Below, in pieces: positions 36,601-47,719 of a stretch of DNA of 64,000 nt. The position numbers and the translations under genes are program-made. The notes beneath the pieces are model-generated. The model was not told the DNA's origin. It did not search any database and worked only from the letters and a program-made list of their open reading frames with translations. The number at the start of each line of letters is the position of its first letter. Position 1 is the first letter of the stretch. The DNA is from Protea cynaroides (lineage: Eukaryota; Streptophyta; Magnoliopsida; Proteales; Proteaceae): contig CM053274.1 of assembly GCA_028583415.1 (NCBI GenBank), positions 93,528,549-93,592,548 of the forward strand. The letters are read 5' to 3'.

Positions 36601-38723
36601 GTCGAAAGTCCGCAATGATCTTCCATGAAGAAGACATAGAAGTAATTGAGAGCCTAAAATGAAATATGAATACCTCATCCTGCATTCCCAAAGGTCTTGG
36701 TCTCTTCAACGCATGCTCAGAATCGGCCGTTTGATAATCCACAGCCAGGTTGCTGGTAGGAGGAGTTCTAGGACGCTTTAGGATAGCTGCTGCCATGATC
36801 AATACCCAAACATGATAAGTGTACCATTCAACGAATTCTGCTAAAGTTAAAACCCGAAAATGGGTTGTTGAGTTACCTACATGGGAGATTGTATCATAGG
36901 GATTCAACAATAACAAGCACACACATCATAATGAAAAAGTAATAGGGCATCTCAGAGAATCAGGACTGGGAAAACATAGTTAATATTCTTAATATTCTTT
37001 TTTTTTTTTTTTTGGGGTAGGTAGAGCCCCAAGGAGAATTGAACTCATGACCTCTTCATTTTGAGGTGTTGGTCTTTTGCCAACTGAGCTATCCCTTTAG
37101 GGTTATATTCTTAATATTCTTTGTTTTGGGAAATTTCTGGTAAGTGTGACTCAAATCACGTGATTAGAATCACATCAAAAAGCAGCTTCAGGAAGAGTGA
37201 GTTCACAATGAAAAGCTTTCTACCATATTTACCTGCACTATTAGGGGCAGTTAAACCAATTGCCCCAGCAGAAACTGTGGAATGGAGTACGGGGGATGGA
37301 TTAGCCATCCATGCAATAGCAGTTGGATTTGGATTTGGTGTGGCTGGAAAAGGCTGAAAAATTGAACACCCATGTCAAATTTCATAAAGACAAAACTATT
37401 TAGTCGCTCATAAGAAACAGAAGTTGTTCCTTAAATTTCACTTACACCATGAGCACCCAGTTGAGGGAAACTTCCTGCCTTTGGAATAGACGCCATAATT
37501 GGGCCAGGGGATGGGACCCGAGCCCCATTTGGTTGTCCACAATTATGATCGATAAAGAGAGTCTTTATGTCAGGATTAGGCCTTGGATTCTTGCAAAGCT
37601 GGTGTTGCCAATTTAAACTGCGAAGAGGTACAAAAAAAGGCAGGAAGAAAAACCATCACCCCAACTGTCGGGGATAACTCAACGAGCAGTTGAAAGAGAA
37701 ACAGCATAAAATACTGTACTAATAATTACCTCTGATTGATTAGGGTCCTTAATCTTGAGTTCTTCAGGCTGGGAAACTGAAGCTTATCACGAAAAAGGGG
37801 ATTTGCCTCAATCAACTTTTTTAGTTCACCAAGCATTATACTTCTAGCAGACTTAGTATCTCCATACTTAGAAAGCTGTTCGTTCTCCCTGTAAGTAAGA
37901 CATCCATTCAGAACACCAAGGAAAAAAAAAAAAAAAAAAAAAAAAAGAAAGAAAGAAAAGGGTTCTACTTGTACTTAAGTCTAACTAAAGCAAACGAGGC
38001 ACTTAAAGGCATAATGTTCTTCCATACCTGAAATTCTCCAATGTGAGAAGCTGCGTTATTTCCTTGAAAAGGTCTTCATTAAAGGCCGAGAACACTTTCA
38101 AGTCCTTCACAAGAATCTCCACAGCTTTAGAACGATCATGCCTTCAAACAAATCAATAAATGGGAGAACCATTACCCCTCAAGTAAAAAGAATGCACACC
38201 AGAAATAGGAAGGGGAAATTTAACTCCAACCCCCCCCCCCCCCCAAAAAAAATTTAGGACGGATATATAATAAAATAAAAAAATTAAAAAAGAAAAGAAA
38301 ACCAATTCAACCCATCCAGCACCTACTTGTCTAGGGCTTCAAGGTATTTCTGCTTCCGGATCTCAAAAAATATCTTCATCGAGTATCTGTTATCATCCAC
38401 CTTCGTGAATCCAGAGAGATACCTCTCAACATCGTCCCATTCCCCGTTTAACACGGCATCATCAAAATACTTCGTATTAAAGAAAAACCCAGACTCCTGC
38501 TCCAATCTGATGCGACAAGAAAACAAACCAACACAATAATTCATCAAATGATCCCGAATTCCAAAAAAGAAGTCTAAGAGACATTGGAATTCAAAGTCTC
38601 AAGAAGAACAGAAAAACCACAATAAAAAAATGCCCATCCTTACTTGTGAACAGTTTCCTTGAATTTTTCTTCATCAAGAAACTGAAGTATCAGAAATACC
38701 AGTTCTCTGCTAAGAGAAGACAT
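27050..38723 (-). CDS. TPR4: TOPLESS-family transcriptional co-repressor, closest to TPR4
   Basis: Twenty-five exons join in frame to 1134 residues: 38644-38723, 38327-38506, 38028-38141, 37730-37888, 37446-37617, 37233-37353, 36674-36789, 36358-36526, 36157-36266, 35980-36049, 35740-35813, 35465-35560, 35289-35384, 35017-35144, 34649-34883, 34379-34543, 34207-34305, 33831-33980, 32006-32116, 31731-31910, 31527-31655, 31328-31423, 28264-28452, 27334-27500, 27050-27248. The N-terminal domain (LisH, CTLH, CRA; about 1-210) binds EAR motifs. The groove residues Arg67, Lys71, Phe74, Phe104, Leu111, Leu130 and Leu150 are all present, as is Asn176 (mutated in tpl-1). A proline-rich linker (about 200-320) leads to two WD40 propellers (about 340-1100). 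In the nucleus, TPL/TPR proteins bring histone deacetylases to repressors such as Aux/IAA and JAZ-NINJA. The linker NNLPVNILPVAY and DYQTADSE favour TPR4 over TPL/TPR1. A likely leader intron is 38886-38978. Exon 7 has a tandem (NAGNAG) acceptor. Confidence 0.95.
29260..30160 (+). pseudogene. Degenerate coding-like segment in TPR4 intron 23
   Basis: On the strand opposite to TPR4, one forward frame over about 29460-30140 reads like protein with only a few stops, for example LEFCSEQWLHVKPKPPYSSG, HKEERMA-GFTEFSESAYSF, QPQVADARVSLLRQPLRYPG, FVHLAVPTGVLTYANSHGL and LRRLPEISEQFSPNFRSDSK. I do not recognise the family. It could be a captured or retroposed fragment of a host gene, since no introns are evident. 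Intron 23 is 2875 bp, the longest in TPR4, consistent with an insertion. The reading is uncertain: it could be chance. Confidence 0.3.
30525..30735 (+). repeat. G-rich tandem repeat with quadruplex potential
   Basis: GGAATCCATGGCTGGTGGAG occurs twice (30519-30538 and 30562-30581), each followed by GGGGAGGGCAGAGG. The second is followed by dense G-runs (GGGGGGG, GGGG, GGGG, GGGG within about 40 bases near 30595-30630). The G-rich strand is the one opposite to TPR4 transcription, inside intron 23. Confidence 0.7.
32806..32908. mobile_element. Short foldback MITE in TPR4 intron 18
   Basis: The 103-bp unit begins CATAGTTGTCAAGGC and ends GCCTTGACAACTATG, a perfect 15-base terminal inverted repeat, with an internal GGCGCC-rich part. 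Elements with this terminus are common in plant genomes. A target duplication is not obvious. Confidence 0.7.
33604..33646 (+). repeat. Compound poly(C)-poly(A) tract in TPR4 intron 18
   Basis: A run of C residues changes directly into about 28 A residues. Similar, shorter tracts lie at 33264-33286 in the same intron and 38228-38251 in intron 2. Confidence 0.85.
36983..37122 (-). mobile_element. Bodiless tRNA-derived SINE in TPR4 intron 6
   Basis: An 18-bp perfect target duplication, ATATTCTTAATATTCTTT, occurs at 36983-37000 and 37105-37122. Between them, on the minus strand, is a 104-base insert. It contains a tRNA-like sequence (GGGATAGCTCAGTTGGCAAA with a full A box; GTCATGAGTTCAATTCTCC with a B box) and ends CTCTACCTACCCC plus poly(A). 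There is no SINE body beyond the tRNA-like part. The outer stems do not pair (GGGATAG against CTCTACC), so it is not a functional tRNA gene. The perfect long duplication suggests a fairly recent insertion. Its orientation is the same as that of TPR4 transcription. Confidence 0.85.
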
Positions 38724-39099
38724 GTTCGTCTCCTCCGAGATGAAACTTCAACGCCTGACAAATCAAAGCCCCCGCGGATCGATGAAATTCAAGTGAGAAC
38801 CGACTCCAACAGCAAACGCTTTCGAGCAAAATACGTTTTCCACTCTCACCAATTCAGTTCTTGGTGGACGATTAAACCAACACTTCTGCAACAAAAAGAA
38901 AATTAAAAACAGAAGAAAACAAATAACCAAAATTTAAAAAGCAAAATACAAAAAGCAAAAAGTAGAACTTCCATGTACCTCCTCTTCGATCGATTGATAG
39001 GGAGATAGATAGAAAAAAATGAGCAGATCGGACCAAGCATTCCAGAAGACGATAACAATGACGAAGACGACGATAGGTCGTTTTTATAGTCTTTCTCTT

Positions 39100-40654
39100 T
39101 CTCTCTCTAGACTTTCTTTCTTTTTTTTCCTCTCTCTCTACAAAAACGGAATTGAAGGAGAGATGTGAAATACCAAACAGTGTCAGAAGATTAAATACCC
39201 CAAACCGAAAGCGAGATGGCTGTATTGAAAAGTGATAGGCACAATTACCTATGATAATCACATGCACTTATCACCAAAATGATTGATAAGTAAGTTCGAT
39301 ACGACAATTGACTTATAAGGTGTTTAATCATAAGAAACCATGATAAAGCTGTATATGGATAAGAGCGTTGACTTATATAGAAGTTATTAATTCGCCGGAT
39401 ATTAGGTTATCCGGCGAGATTCGCGGCTATTTCGAGGATAAGCTACCGACTGGCTTCGACTTTTACCAAAATGCCCATCTAAACATATGACGACTTTATA
39501 TGAGTACTTTATATGAGTATATATACCATGTGTATAAACTGTATCATTCTCAATGTACCCTACCCCACATTATCATGATTTGACGTAACCTAGTTGAGAG
39601 GTTTCAGAGAAAGGTCACCATCACCTGACATTAGATGTGATTATGTAATACGATAGCTCGCGAAATACGATATTGATTTTGAAGATTGAAAATTTGGGAA
39701 AAGAGAAAAGATAGGAAAGTTGAGGAAATGGATGGAAAACGAGGAGGAAATGGAAAGTAGTAGAGTTCACGTAAGATCGTGAGGGATGACTTCATGGTTT
39801 TTGTGGGACCCAGGTGTCTGTTCTGACACCTAGGTTTTTCCTTTTTAATTCTTTTTCCTATTATTTTTCTTTTCCTTAAAAAGCATTTATTTAGAGCGAT
39901 GATATGATACACTAGAGACTAGAGACTAACTGTACCACCAGATAGACGCTTCTATCTGCTTTACTACCCACCACGTGTCCACACTTTGGTAGGTCCCACT
40001 TAAGAGATGTGTTGTTTGCGTTTGACACATTCGTTTATCTGCACTGTTTAGCTTTCTATTTTTCTATTTTGGTAATTCGTATGCTAGATGGAGTCGTGGA
40101 AAACCAAATGTGGGTCCCACTACTGATTCCTTTTTTAGCCACTTGTTCAAATAGGGGTACTTTCGGTAATTCAACTCAAAAGCAATAAAAGCATTTGGTA
40201 ACTGTTACTAACACGCGCGTCAAAATCGCGTGATTACCATGCATGGCTCGTGGTGGGGGGATGAATTTCATATGGGACCCACTACACATCTAAAAGTGGA
40301 AATGATTATACGGTTAGATCAGCCACGTGGTGTCCACCACGAGCATTCATTGAACATGTACGTACAAAGTGGGTCCCATTAAATCAAAGATACATCATAG
40401 ATCAAAGATCGGGTTGTCTCACTTGGGCATCTCCAGTTAGTGTGAACCCCACACACTGAACAAGCGCGTGAGGCAAGTACTTTCTAAATATAGAATTGAA
40501 ACCTGAGCTACGTAAAAAAACTCACCTAATAGCATTAGGTCATTAACCCACGTGCGCTCATCAAGATAGTACAACCAAGGCTTACCTGTCACTCTGCCAT
40601 TGGTTCTGTATCGAACTATATCAAACCGGTATTGATTTTTAGAATCTTTGATGC
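39100..40654. other. Intergenic upstream of TPR4; no gene seen
   Basis: The first part is the TPR4 promoter region, including a CT-rich patch on the plus strand near 39090-39135. The rest is unique AT-rich sequence without recognisable coding or repeats. Confidence 0.4.
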
Positions 40655-40917
40655 ATCTTCTAATGTATAAAAATCCTCTCCCGTCTGAGTTTGGACAGGA
40701 GAGTTGGTGGCCCAGATGGATGGCCTCCATTTGACTCTCAGGTGGATCCGAGCCCTCCATCAAGGCCGACATCAGAACCAACAAACTGAACCGATAGGGG
40801 TGTCAGATCGGATGGAGGACTCGGATCCACCTGAAAACCAGGTGACGGCCATCCATCTAGACCGCCAACTATCCTACCCAAACTCAGGCAGGAGAGGATG
40901 TAGATCCATCTTCTAAT
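40655..40917. mobile_element. Mutator-type foldback MITE, copy B
   Basis: A 243-bp element (40665-40907) lies between perfect 10-bp target duplications ATCTTCTAAT (40655-40664 and 40908-40917). The right terminus complement reads GGATCTACATCCTCTCC; the left terminus is GTATAAAAATCCTCTCC. Long inverted arms follow (CAGATGGATGGCC against GGCCATCCATCT; GGTGGATCCGAGCCCTCCAT against ATGGAGGACTCGGATCCACC). The centre, CAAACTGAACCGATAGGGG, matches copy A. Confidence 0.85.
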
Positions 40918-41339
40918 ACCATGAATTAAACCAAGGTATAACCAATAAATGAATAATACATTTCTATATTGGATCAAATTAATATCGGTGTCGACTGATA
41001 CTGATATGAATCGAACACACCATTGGATGTGGACGACGGCAGATATTACATACACTGGCAACTCAAACAAATTTTCCCTATTATTTTTTTTTTTTTTGAA
41101 AACAAAAAAAGGAAGGGAATTAAGATTCATACCAACTTAATACTTAGATTCTATTCCTTCAGATTATCTTCCATAGCAAGACACCAGCAAAGGATGAGGG
41201 ACTGTGGTGGTGATAACAGTCACTATCTTTAAAAAAATTAATATATTAATAAATGATAGAGGGAAAGAACAACTGTAAGTATAAGTAAGCAGTTCCTTTC
41301 ACTCCATGCAGAGGAGAAAAAAATCATTTTTAATATATA

Positions 41340-41385
41340 AAAGATATCTCCACTTCTTTTTTTGGTAAAGAAAGATATCTCCACT
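41340..41385 (-). mobile_element. Minimal retro-insert between 15-bp perfect duplications
   Basis: AAAGATATCTCCACT occurs at 41340-41354 and 41371-41385. The 16 bases between read TCTTTTTTTGGTAAAG, which on the minus strand is CTTTACC plus a short A-run. Confidence 0.75.
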
Positions 41386-41391
41386 CGCAAT

Positions 41392-43146
41392 ATAATATTT
41401 ATGTCACTAGATTAATAGTTGCCTCATAGAGAAAATGATGATTAGAGGTATGACTAAGGTTGATAAATATCTTTAAATATTTACTTTATTAAGAAAATTT
41501 AAATTTAAGGTTTTTGTTTATAAAAAACTGTCAAGCAAGATTCAAAATTGCATATAGAAACCTTGGTTTTCCTAACCTAATTGGCAAATTAATCTTCACT
41601 CATTGATCGTGTCGGAAGGCGTCATTATAGCTTTCTGCAGACGTTGAATTTTGACACCTTAAGGATTTTATCGACGCTGATGGAAAGAGCGTCTTGAGCA
41701 TCTACATTGAATTAAGGCTTGCTTACTAGTATTGATCCAAAAATAACATATTATTAGTTATAATGTATCCGTACACGTAGATTGACGCATTTTATGAAGA
41801 TATCATTAATTTTTTATATAACGCATTAATTCTAAATATTGTTTCTATAATGTTGTAAAAATTAATAACCGTTAGTCAAAGCTTTGTAAAAAAAATCCGA
41901 TGGTACATTACCTTAAATTAGGATATAATTTAGAATGAGCTACGAACATACCGTTACCACTCACCCATAAATAAAACAAATCAAATGAACTTGGGCAGTT
42001 TTTAAACACGCATTTTTGTTCAGACTTTTGAGAGTTTGGTCCTTAGAGATGACCAAACCAAAAAGAGAATGGTTTTAGTTTTCCGGATTAGTATCCGATT
42101 CAATCGGGCTTTTAAAATTATGTCCAGGAAAAAAAATACAAAGAACAACAACCATGATGCAATGAAAAAAAGTACATAGAACAGCAAGAACATATCAAGA
42201 TTTAGGTGATTTTCAAATTCCCTTACACATTAGTGGTGAAATAAATTTTCAATACTATCTTCTTAGAATATGATTTGAGGATTTTCCTATAAAACTGGTA
42301 TCAATAATTTTTCTATGACATAGAACAATATCTTATTAAATATAATTTTGTGATGCAAAAACTATTTTTTTTTTCCTTGATTACAAAATATTCCTTTATG
42401 TGGTAGTGAAAGGTTGAAATCCCTATAAATTATGATAGACCTCTTGATCTTTCAATTGTAATAAACAGCTATAAGGCTACCCCCCATGGATCCGCATCCT
42501 GTCCTCCCAGTGGTTCTGGGAGGACAGTGGCAACCTGTCCTGGATGGCTGTCACGTGACTCTCAGTAAATCCGAGACCCACGTCCATGTCCGAGTCGACA
42601 CCCAGCCGACAAGCCGAGCCGACAGGGGTTGTCGGCTCAGACGTGGGTCTCGAATTCAACCGAGAGCCACGTGATAGCCATCCGAGATAGGTTGCCGCAT
42701 CCTCCTAGAATCATTGGGAGGAGACGATGTGCATCCACCCCCCATACCTCTTGGAGTTAAAATTTATATAAAATAGTTTAGTTTCCTTGTTCACATGGGA
42801 TTTGTTGCCGTAGAATCCGCCAAGATTTATCGATGTGGGATCTACCTACAGAAAACGAAGAAAGAAGACAAAGGAGGTCGGGCTTATAGCCCTAGTATCA
42901 CTCTGATGCCTAAGTTAGGATTTCGAACAACAAGTAGTAAATGTGGAGAATAGTAAAAAGGAATAGTGAATGTGTATAGTAAATGATGTTTGAACCTTAT
43001 GTATAAGGATTTGGTGTGGGTGCCATGGGCATTTTACATTACAATTGTAGAGGTCGGAGTTGTCCTTGATTTAAGCAGAGGTAATGCTGGATGTGCCTTT
43101 GAGAGACCTTTTAGTGAAAATACGGTTTTGCCTCCAATGGCTAGGG
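41392..43146. repeat. Large direct duplication, copy 1
   Basis: About 1.75 kb matches 43627-45391 in the same orientation. Examples: GTCACTAGATTAATAGTTGC at the left, TTTCTATAATGTTG in the middle, and GCCTCCAATGGCTAGGGG at the right. This copy contains the MITE at 42479-42745, which copy 2 lacks. It has no conserved coding sequence. See copy 2 for the question of whether the pair is LTRs of one element. Confidence 0.85.
42479..42745. mobile_element. Mutator-type foldback MITE, copy C, with a natural empty site
   Basis: A 249-bp element (42488-42736) lies between perfect 9-bp duplications ACCCCCCAT (42479-42487 and 42737-42745). The ends are GGATCCGCATCCTGTCCTCC and, on the right complement, GGATGCACATCGTCTCCTCC. 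The arms pair over most of the length, and the centre reads CAAGCCGAGCCGACAGGGG, a diverged form of the core of copies A and B. The duplicate region around 44973-44981 has the same flanks with a single 9-base target (ATTCCCCTT), so the empty site is visible in this window. Confidence 0.9.
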
Positions 43147-43615
43147 GCTTAAGAATGGCCACGTGTCGCGCTCCCATAGGCCAGTAATATTTATACCCAA
43201 CAAAATTCATTAGGGTCTCTAAGGCTAGATATAAATGACAAAAAATCGAACAGATACATGAAAATAGATGCAAGGGTTCAAGTCTCATTTTAAACTTCGT
43301 AGCACGACATAATTGTTAGGTTACACTTGAACAAATGCAAGCATTGTCCATAGGCGTCGTTTGTTTCTGTGGATCCATTTGTTTTAACATAAATTTTATG
43401 CATGTGTAACATTTTTTTTAATGTTTGTTTCCAAGAGATAAAATATAGTGATCTCTAAAGGTGAGGAAAAATGAACTTCATCTTTCTTTTAACTATAGGA
43501 AGTAGATATTGAAAAAAAAAATTACATATAAAATCTGTTACATTTTCTGGGCGTGTAACAGTACGTACTGTATACATGTGGAGACTAGAGATGATAAAAA
43601 TCCGCTCTGATGCCA

Positions 43616-45391
43616 TGTCAAGTTTTCATCATAATATTTAAGTCACTAGATTAATAGTTGCCTCATGGAGAAAATGATGATTAGAGGTATGACTATGGTT
43701 GATAAATACCTTTAAATATTTTCTTTATTAAGAAAATTCAAATTTAAGGCTTTTGTTTATATAGAGCAGTCAAGCAAGTTGTAAAATTGCAAATAGAAAC
43801 CCTAGTTTTCTTAATTAATTGGCAAATTAATCTTCAGTCATTGAGCCATGCCTGACGGTGTCATTGTAGCTTTCTGCAGACACCGAATTTTGTTACCTTA
43901 AGGATTGTATGGACGCTGATGGAAAGAGCGTCTTGAGCATCTACATTGAATTTAGGGGTTTGTCTACTGGTATTGACCCAAAAGTAGCATGTTATTATCT
44001 ATAATGTGCCCATAGACATAGATTGACGCATTTTATGAAGATATCAACTTTCGATATAACGTGTTAAATCTAAATATTGTTTCTATAATGTTGTCAAACT
44101 TTGAACCACGTTTTGACTCTCATTAACAAATTCATTTTGGACTAAAACTTGACAGAAAGATCTTCTATAACGTAGATCCACTCTTGTCATACATCACCTA
44201 TATCACATGGGAAATTAATGAATTTTGATAGCACTTGTGAATGCGATTATAGCCGTAAAAATTAGTAACCGTTAGTCAAACCTTTGTCAAAAAAAAAATT
44301 AAAAAAAAAAAAAAAAAATCTGATGGTCCATCACCTCAAATTAGTATACAGTTTAATGGGCTGTGAACATACCGCTGCCACTCACCCATAAATAAAATAA
44401 TCAAATGAAATTGGACAGTTTTTAAACACACGTTTTTGTTCAGACTTTTAAGAGTTTGGTCCTTAGTGAGGACCGAACCAAAAGAAGACAGTTTTAGTTT
44501 TTCGAATTAATATCTGGTTCAATCAGGCTTTGAAAATTATGTCCAGGATCAAGGTTAGAATCTTCCTAATAAAAAATCATTATTGGATGCGAGCTTATTT
44601 GCTCTTTCACTTCTTATCCACTTTGGAAACCATTAGAAAGGAAGAACCAACCATGATGCAATGAAAAAATACGTAGAAGAGCAAGAACATATCAAGATTT
44701 AGGTGATTTTCAAATTCCCTTACACATTAGTGGTGAAATAAATTTTCTTTACTAACTTCTTAGAAAATGATTTGAGGATTTTCCTATAAAACTGATTTTA
44801 ATAATTTTTCTATGCCATAGAACAATTTTTTATTTAATATAATTTTGTGATGCAAAAACTACTTTTCTTCCTTGAGTATAAAATATTCCTTTATGTGGTA
44901 GTGAAAGGTTAAAATCCCTATAAATTATGATAAACCTCTTGATTTTCCAATTGTAATAAATAGCTATAAGGCTATTCCCCTTACCTCTTGGAATTAAAAT
45001 TTATATAAAATAGTTTAGTTTCCTTGTTCACGTGGGATTTGTTGCCGTTAGAATCCGCCAAGATTTATCAATGTAAAACTTACCTGCAGACGACGAAGAA
45101 AGAAGACAAAGGAAGTTGGGCTTATAGCCTTAGAATCACTCTAATGCTTAAGCTAGGATTCAGAGCAACAAGTAGTAATGTGGGAGAATAGTAAAAAGGA
45201 ATAGTGAATGTGTATAGTACATGAAGTTTGGGACCTATTTAATTATAGGGATTTGGTGTGGGTGCCGTGGGCATTTGTAGTACAATTGTAGAGGTCGGAT
45301 TTGTCCTTGACTTAAGCAGAGGTAAGGCCGGATGTGCCTTTGAGAGACCTTTAAGTGAAAAGACGGTTTTTGCCTCCAATGGCTAGGGGAT
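43616..45391. repeat. Large direct duplication, copy 2, next to a primer-binding-site-like motif
   Basis: The match to copy 1 covers 43627-45391. It has two extra blocks: about 165 bp (44095-44259) and about 85 bp (44553-44642). Just left of it, positions 43615-43602 read on the minus strand TGGCATCAGAGCGG, close to the initiator tRNA-Met primer-binding site, and the adjoining bases (minus) end CTTGACA. So copy 2 may be the 5' LTR of a minus-strand retroelement with only about 470 bp of interior, and copy 1 its 3' LTR. Against this, the outer ends lack TG/CA and there is no polypurine tract before copy 1. Confidence 0.6.
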
Positions 45392-45750
45392 TGAATGCAC
45401 GAATAAGAGACCATGAGAGGAACACCAACGTTATTATTCCTCTCATTCTTTTATCACATGATCACAAAATGTGATTCCCCTCTCTAGATGTGGTTAATTA
45501 GGTTTGTTGTTCCATTACATCATTAAGTTGATCTTATAACCTCCACAGCTGCTATTAGATACAAGACAAACAAAAAGCATACTGTCTCTAGGAGCTAAAT
45601 ACCATGGAAGAAGATGAGATTAGCTCAACCACTGAAGCAGCATTTGCCTGGGAAAGAAGTTAATATTATGTTAGCTAGCATTGGCATTATCTCTGCAATC
45701 TTTCTATATATATACTTTGAAAACCATCTAATAAGAACATGTCACACAAT

Positions 45751-45897
<147 letters not shown>

Positions 45898-46464
45898 GCG
45901 ATTAGTTAGACCATGAAATTTGACATGTGAGTAGTCTAGACATTTTTTCTATCCAACGGTCAGAATGGATTAATATTTTGCCCATGTAATACTTATGATG
46001 TTTGGAAGAATAATAAACCCTTGCGACAATAATAATTTTCCTTATTCTTTTGGTGAAAACAAATCCAATACTTTATAAATATATGATGTGGAAGCATGTA
46101 ATATTATCTAACGTCTTAACTTGTTGTGTGTCTATGAGAGAGAGGCTCCAGAAGTCCAACTAGGTTGTCCCTCATTACCCAACTTTGGTTGATAAATTGG
46201 GATTTTTTTTTTTTGGGTAAGAGAATTGGAAGAGGTTACGCCCTAAGTCATCATACACAAAAAATGCATATTATTGGTATCTTTAAAATTTCTTTAATTT
46301 CCTTACATAACATGTACCGAGGAACCCAGTAATTAAAATTTTTCTACAAATCAAGTAGTAGGAATTTTCCTGCTATGCTGGTTTCATGAAGCTTTAAATT
46401 ATCTTAACCATGTTCACTTTACCATGTTTTTTCAACGGTCTCATATGCCACTGAGGGGGCCAGA

Positions 46465-46745
46465 GTGTTGCAGGAGTGGAAGCCTCAGTGTCTGAAGGGG
46501 ATTCAGATTTTTGGGGCTATGCTCTCAAACCGAATTTTCTTAAAGCAGTTGTATTAGGAGTAATTTTGTAATTTTGGGGGTTTAGGGGTTTCTCTATATA
46601 TATGGAGTTATTGCATAAAAAAATATTGTGAGAGTTTGCAATTCTTCATTGAAATAGTAGAAATTTTGACTGATCACTTTGCCATGAACGTAATTCATAC
46701 CTTTGTAATTCATACATTTTGAACTGTGTTGTTACTTCCTAACAC
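46465..46745 (+). mobile_element. Copia-like LTR remnant, second copy
   Basis: The right part (46555-46745) matches the remnant in PIFI intron 2. The segment starts TGTTGCAGGAGTGGAAG near 46465 and ends TTCCTAACA near 46743, a possible solo LTR with TG...CA ends. I found no target duplication. Confidence 0.45.
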
Positions 46746-47339
46746 CAACAAATCTCCAATTCATTCATTCTTAGGCAAAAAGTTTTATGCACGGCTATGA
46801 CTTCTACCAGTTTCATTGGGAAAAGTAGAAGAACATGTAAATCCAAATCTACCTATCCCCTACTGATCGAAGGGGTGCCTAATACGTACATATGTGAATA
46901 TATATGACCGTGCATAAAATCTAGGTCCTATTTCTTATTCTTTTATTTTTATTTTCAACCAACTAGAGTTTGATAGTTTTCAGATCTTGGTAGTTAATTA
47001 ATATTCAACTTACCTTTTTTATAATAATATCAATACTAAGGAGAATAAATATTAAATATCTATCCCCTTCAATGACCACAAGATATAACTAATAACAACA
47101 ACTTCCATTAAACTAAAATTAAAAAGGACAAATTGGATTGATTGGACTGTTTTATTATAAAATAAAATTCTTATTTTTTATTTTTTTTCCTTTACTTTGT
47201 TGGCAAACAATAGAGCTATAGGAGGGTCCTCACCTGACTTTATATTATTTATTTTTTGTTTGTAGGCCATAATAACTTCATAAGGGCTGGTCATGGTTAT
47301 CCAAAATAGAGGAGTAGGGACTAGAGATCCCAGGTATAT

Positions 47340-47419
47340 GGCCCACAAATTCTACCAATAAGCTTTGATACCTTTCTACCTGGCCCACAAATTCTACCAA
47401 TAAGCTTTGATACCTTTCT
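47340..47419 (+). repeat. 42-bp tandem duplication
   Basis: GGCCCACAAATTCTACCAAT...ACCTTTCT occurs at 47340 and again, identical over 38 bases, at 47382. Confidence 0.9.
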
Positions 47420-47719
47420 TTGCTTTCATTTAACTTAATTCATTGTCCTGTCTAGAAGCTAAGAATATTAAAATAGTTTTAATATAAACAATCTTGTACA
47501 TCCTTATCCTATAGTATTTTCACTATATATCCACTATTGAAACTAAAAGCTCCAATGAGTGAAAGCCAAGAGTTTTTCAACGCCCACAGAATGGTTTAAG
47601 GTTTCGATCGAAACATCTCATTAACATTTCATTTGTTAAAAAGTAAATCAAATATTGGATTCCATTCCAATCATTGTTTTAGGTATTGGTATCGGGATAG
47701 GATCGAATGTATCGTTTTA

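Noticed and set aside
37013..37104. A tRNA gene on the minus strand (clear A and B boxes)
   Set aside because: The acceptor stem halves do not pair and the sequence ends in poly(A) between target duplications, so it is a SINE.
46190..46235. Poly(T)-GGGTAA insert between AATTGGRA copies
   Set aside because: The flanking repeat is only about 8 bases and imperfect, too weak to separate from chance.
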